Positions 60,501 through 64,000 of a DNA stretch of 64,000 nucleotides are shown piece after piece. Origin of the DNA: Tyto alba (taxonomy: Eukaryota > Chordata > Aves > Strigiformes > Tytonidae); assembly GCF_018691265.1 (NCBI RefSeq), contig NW_024881322.1, forward strand, positions 11,087,989 to 11,151,988. Direction: 5' to 3'. How positions within the stretch are numbered: the first letter of the stretch is position 1; each line of letters starts with the position of its first letter. The notes under the pieces are model-generated. The model made no database searches. It was not told where the DNA came from and worked only from the letters and a program-made list of their open reading frames with translations. Position numbers and translations under genes: made by a program.

Positions 60501-62699
60501 AATGTGCAATACAGAAAGGTTCTCAGATATTTAAAATACAGAGGCAAGGGGACTACAGGAGGTCAAGAGAGAGGAGCATTTGATTCATACTTCTGCTAGG
60601 GTAACTAAGGCAGCTCCCTTACTCATTTACTCATTTTCATAATACATGCATTAGTGCAGCTTTATTAACAATGGCAAGTCTCTGTATAGTCTTTTCTCTG
60701 CTGTTGTCTGTAGGCGTTTTAGAAGACAGAGGAAGACAGTAGAATTACTGATTTTAAAATCTCTGGTTTTGAGAGCTGGAGAGCTCACAATTTTCTGTCC
60801 ATTCATCCCCTTCTCTCCTCCTATCTATTCAGTGATAAATACCAGCCATAAGCACTGCGATCCATCCTGCAGCAGCAAGATGTGCCAGCTATTGATGGCA
60901 GATGTTATGTTAATGTGTTTAATCTACACACTGCATCTCCACTGAGTGATGACATAGCTGTCGAAAGAGACCAAGTGGCTTCAAAATAATATGGGATTTG
61001 GGGCTGTTGGGGACTGCAGGCCAAGGTGTCTAAAAAGCATTGAAAACTTAAACCTTTAAATCACTGATTCCAATGTAGATGGCAGCAGGAGAGAGCTGGA
61101 ACATAGCAAAATAGGTGGGGCCTTTGTCTAGATCTTCACTGTCAGGAAAATATATGTCCCTACATATTCCTGTGTTAGCACCTAGAATCCTGCTGTGGCT
61201 ACGAACCATGAAAAAATAGCAGTGGAAATGTTGCCATCCCCCAAAAGAGTCTAGCATTAAACCTAACACTCTACAAACAAATGTCAAACAGATGGTGAAA
61301 GCACAAGGGAGCAATGAACACTGAAATAAGCAGTGGCCAGAAGACACCAGTGCCTAACTACTATTAAAGTTTTTTGTTGACACTGCAGCTGAGATGTTTT
61401 CAAAAGGTATATTTTTTAAAAAGATCTGCATAGGAGCCTACTGAATTTTGCCCTTCCCAGGTGTAATGGATAACGTGACACCATTTATCCACAGATTTAT
61501 CAAATGAGCAGTGTCATGGTAGCATGAGTATGAATTAGCCTTGTACATACACGCAGAATCTGGCTGTCAGTTCCCAGACCAATGTGAAATATAATGTTCA
61601 GGGTGTGGAAAGGCTTCTCACTGAGACCTTTTCATTGCTTCACCAGTCAGACAAGGCTGTTTTATCTCTCAGTAAGGTACTAGTTGCTAATAGTTTAGTT
61701 AAGTGTATGCCCTGACAGCCCTTGCTTTGCCTTTAGCATTTCCAAACAAAGGAGGGGGGTTAACAATTACGAAGGAGAAGGTCAGAAATAAGCATGTGTC
61801 CCCAACTCAAACACCTCTCCCATGAATGCAGTGAAGGTTCTTAACAACAAGATCCTTGACCAGGAGCTTGTAAACATCTAATGTTCTGTCAGTTGAGTGT
61901 GGGATGAAGTGCTAGAGCTCTTTAAAAAAAAAAAAAAAAAAACAACAACACAACCAACCAAACAAAAAAAAACAAAACAAAACTAGTTGTCTGAATCTTT
62001 TGTGCCTTTATAAACCTCAGTAACTTTAGAGCCTTTTTTACCCACTAAAGAAATACATGCTTCTACCAGCTTTGCCTTATTGTGATTTAAGGGTGGTTTC
62101 AAGGTAGCTAGCTAACAGCATGAACTTCAGCTTCTATAAGAGGGTGGTCTGTAAAACTAAGCAGCTCAAGCTTTTTCCTGGTGCTCAGCATCCAAACACC
62201 TTTCTCAGATATAACCAATGTACATTAGTGCAAAAAAAAGATGCACACACGAGTGTGTCCCTCCATCAAGCTGCACAAGCTGGTAATGCACATGTATGCA
62301 AGTGTCTTCTGGTAAGATTCATGGTTTGGTTAGGTTAGGAAGAAGAATGTGCACTGAACATGAAGGGTCCACACTCAAGTTTGAGAGCAATGCAGTCAGC
62401 TCAATTTGTGCTGTTCTTTGCCTCCTCACCAAACTCATATTCCATGTCTGAATTTACCCACAAAAGTTTTGGAAAAATTCTGGAATTTCTTGTGATTGTT
62501 TATTTCAGATAAAGAAATTAAGTCACAGAAAACACAAACAGTATTCTTTCACTTAAGCATGTGCTTTATTTGGAAGACATAATCTTAAAAATAAAGCTGT
62601 TTAGAAATGCGTTTTGCTTGGTTTATCCAAGTAGATCTGAATGTTTGGCTTGGAAAAGCAGCCATCATCAGTTTAGGACAGCATGGCACTGTCTACTGA
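60501..62699. other. noncoding DNA, no gene recognised
   Basis: No recognisable exon, RNA gene or transposon. An A-rich tract lies at 61924-61982. Confidence 0.6.
61924..61982 (+). repeat. poly(A) with CAA/CAAA units
   Basis: Nineteen A followed by degenerate CAA, CCAA and CAAAA units. Confidence 0.9.
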
Positions 62700-63165
62700 G
62701 GAGCAATGACTTCAAAGTTAGCTGAATTAGATATGATGAACCGGCCTGAAGCTGCCAGTGAGTTCATTAAAGCATACCATGCAAAACTCTGCCTAGCCAG
62801 AAGAGCTGGAAGAGCCAGATGTGGCTGGAAACAAAAAGCATAGCTAGTTCAGGTCAACCAGAAAAAAGTCTGTTGAGACAAACTCTTTGGACACATCTGT
62901 CAACCTGGACGTTCTTGTCCATGTCCTGTAAGTGCAACATGAGAAGCTGGAAAAAAAAAAACACAGAGGAACAGGAGTTTGAAGCCACTTTAAAGAATCA
63001 AAGGCATCTTGGTGTTGAAAAAGCAGCTGAGTCTGAACACAAGAGCAAACTGCAATTGTGGGGACAGGAAAAAAAACAGCTGGAAAAAGACAAAGCAAGG
63101 GGGAGGCCAAGCAAGGGCAGAAAACTAAGTTGCTGGAGAGGCAGAGGCAGCACCCAATAGCCCAG
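62700..63165 (+). other. possible degraded coding remnant, unidentified
   Basis: A 45-codon frame at 62706-62843 has a protein-like, helix-type composition. A second frame (62819-63160, 113 codons) overlaps its end in another register and becomes rich in K, E and Q. A shift between the two would suit a decayed retrocopy or an old exon. However, the K/E/Q content follows directly from A-rich DNA, and I recognise no family. Confidence 0.2.
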
Positions 63166-64000
63166 GACCCGCCTGCTGACTGCACTGTCCACCTCTGAGA
63201 GCCAGTGCTCACCTTCTCCTTTCCTGTGGAGTCTCTCATGTGTTATGCACTAACAGAAGTAGCAGAAATACCACTAGATACCCGTTTTGATTTTTAAGTA
63301 TGAATGAGGAGGACAGGAGGGATGGTGTAAGCTATTATCAAGACTCTAAGCCCAGGTGTTGTGCCAGATGTTTGAAGAATCACTGTTGTTAAAATTTCAA
63401 CAGATTTATCTGAAAGCAACCATTTTTGCAAAATATGCTTTGAGAAGAGGAGGGATAAAGAAGGGAAGATGCAAGAAGAAAACTATCACCAGAATGAATT
63501 GCTAAATGAAAATGAGTGGGAATTTTTCAACTAAATGCTTTCTCTGTGATTCACTGATTCACAGAAATGAAACTTTTCACAGCATGACTATGACTAAGCA
63601 TTTCTCAGGTAGAGGCCCTTGGGTACAGTGCAGACCTCCTGAGCAGACAGGAGAGAAACCCATCCCACTACTTAGTAGTGCAGACACAGAAATTACCTAA
63701 ATTCAGCCCACTTGCTCTGGGCTTCTATTTCTTATTAAGCACCCCCACCAGCAGGCTATGCAGCAAGAATTTTACCTGCTTTTCTTACAATGACTCTGTG
63801 TTTGTGCCGGCGTAGATGCACACATGAAAACCCCAACATAATATATAATCTCTTCCTTGTGCGGCATAGGAACATTCCTCTTATATCTCAAAAACTTCAG
63901 AGGCTGAGGAAAAACATTTTCTACTCAGCTCTATTAATAAGTTAAATAAAACTAATAATCATATCTATTAAGCACTAAACACCCATTTAGCTCTTCCAGT
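63166..64000. other. noncoding DNA, no gene recognised
   Basis: AT-rich sequence with no recognisable coding or repeat content. Confidence 0.6.

Noticed and set aside
1..64000. tRNA, rRNA, CRISPR array, phage or bacterial operon
   Set aside because: Looked for on both strands by reading; no cloverleaf-type gene, spaced repeat array or operon-like run of frames was seen. Short structured RNAs such as microRNA hairpins cannot be excluded without folding software.

Overview
This window reads as noncoding vertebrate chromosomal DNA, most likely from a bird. The evidence is one 3' fragment of a CR1 LINE (46080-47338) ending in the ATTCTATG octamer repeat of avian and reptilian CR1s, and one solo LTR of a type common in birds (22207-22797). 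I saw no L1, Alu or other mammalian-type SINE, and none of the dense, Shine-Dalgarno-led reading frames of a prokaryote. The DNA is AT-rich, with many poly(A)/poly(T) and (CAAA)n tracts. I cannot name the species, or say whether this is a gene desert or the inside of a very large intron.

I recognise no functional protein-coding gene, tRNA, rRNA, CRISPR array or operon. The only protein homology I can support is the broken reverse-transcriptase frame of the CR1 copy. All other open frames of 60-159 codons lack recognisable domains, and most overlap low-complexity DNA or each other on opposite strands.

Layout. 1-3300 is plain noncoding DNA. 3357-3545 and 4130-4570 hold two CpG-dense blocks; the second qualifies by eye as a CpG island and contains an 18-bp perfect palindrome with a MEF2-like core. 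It is the best candidate for a promoter or other regulatory element. 4571-22094 is noncoding, with purine and pyrimidine tracts near 9.35-9.93 kb, many homopolymer runs and two short tandem duplications. 22095-22802 holds a 26-bp A tract, then a 591-bp solo LTR flanked by a perfect 5-bp target-site duplication. 22803-46079 is noncoding, with two complementary (CAAA)n/(TTTG)n tracts and a cluster of A/T tracts at 39-42.4 kb. 46080-47338 is the 5'-truncated CR1. 47339-64000 is noncoding, with a possible old reversed CR1 end near 57.0 kb, a strongly pyrimidine-biased strand at 57.66-57.96 kb, a GC-richer block at 60.05-60.50 kb and a possible degraded coding remnant at 62.7-63.2 kb.

Recognisable transposable elements cover only about 1.85 kb (about 3%). 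Together with long complex AT-rich stretches, this would fit a regulatory landscape around a distant gene, but that is inference. I found no convincing new biological system here.
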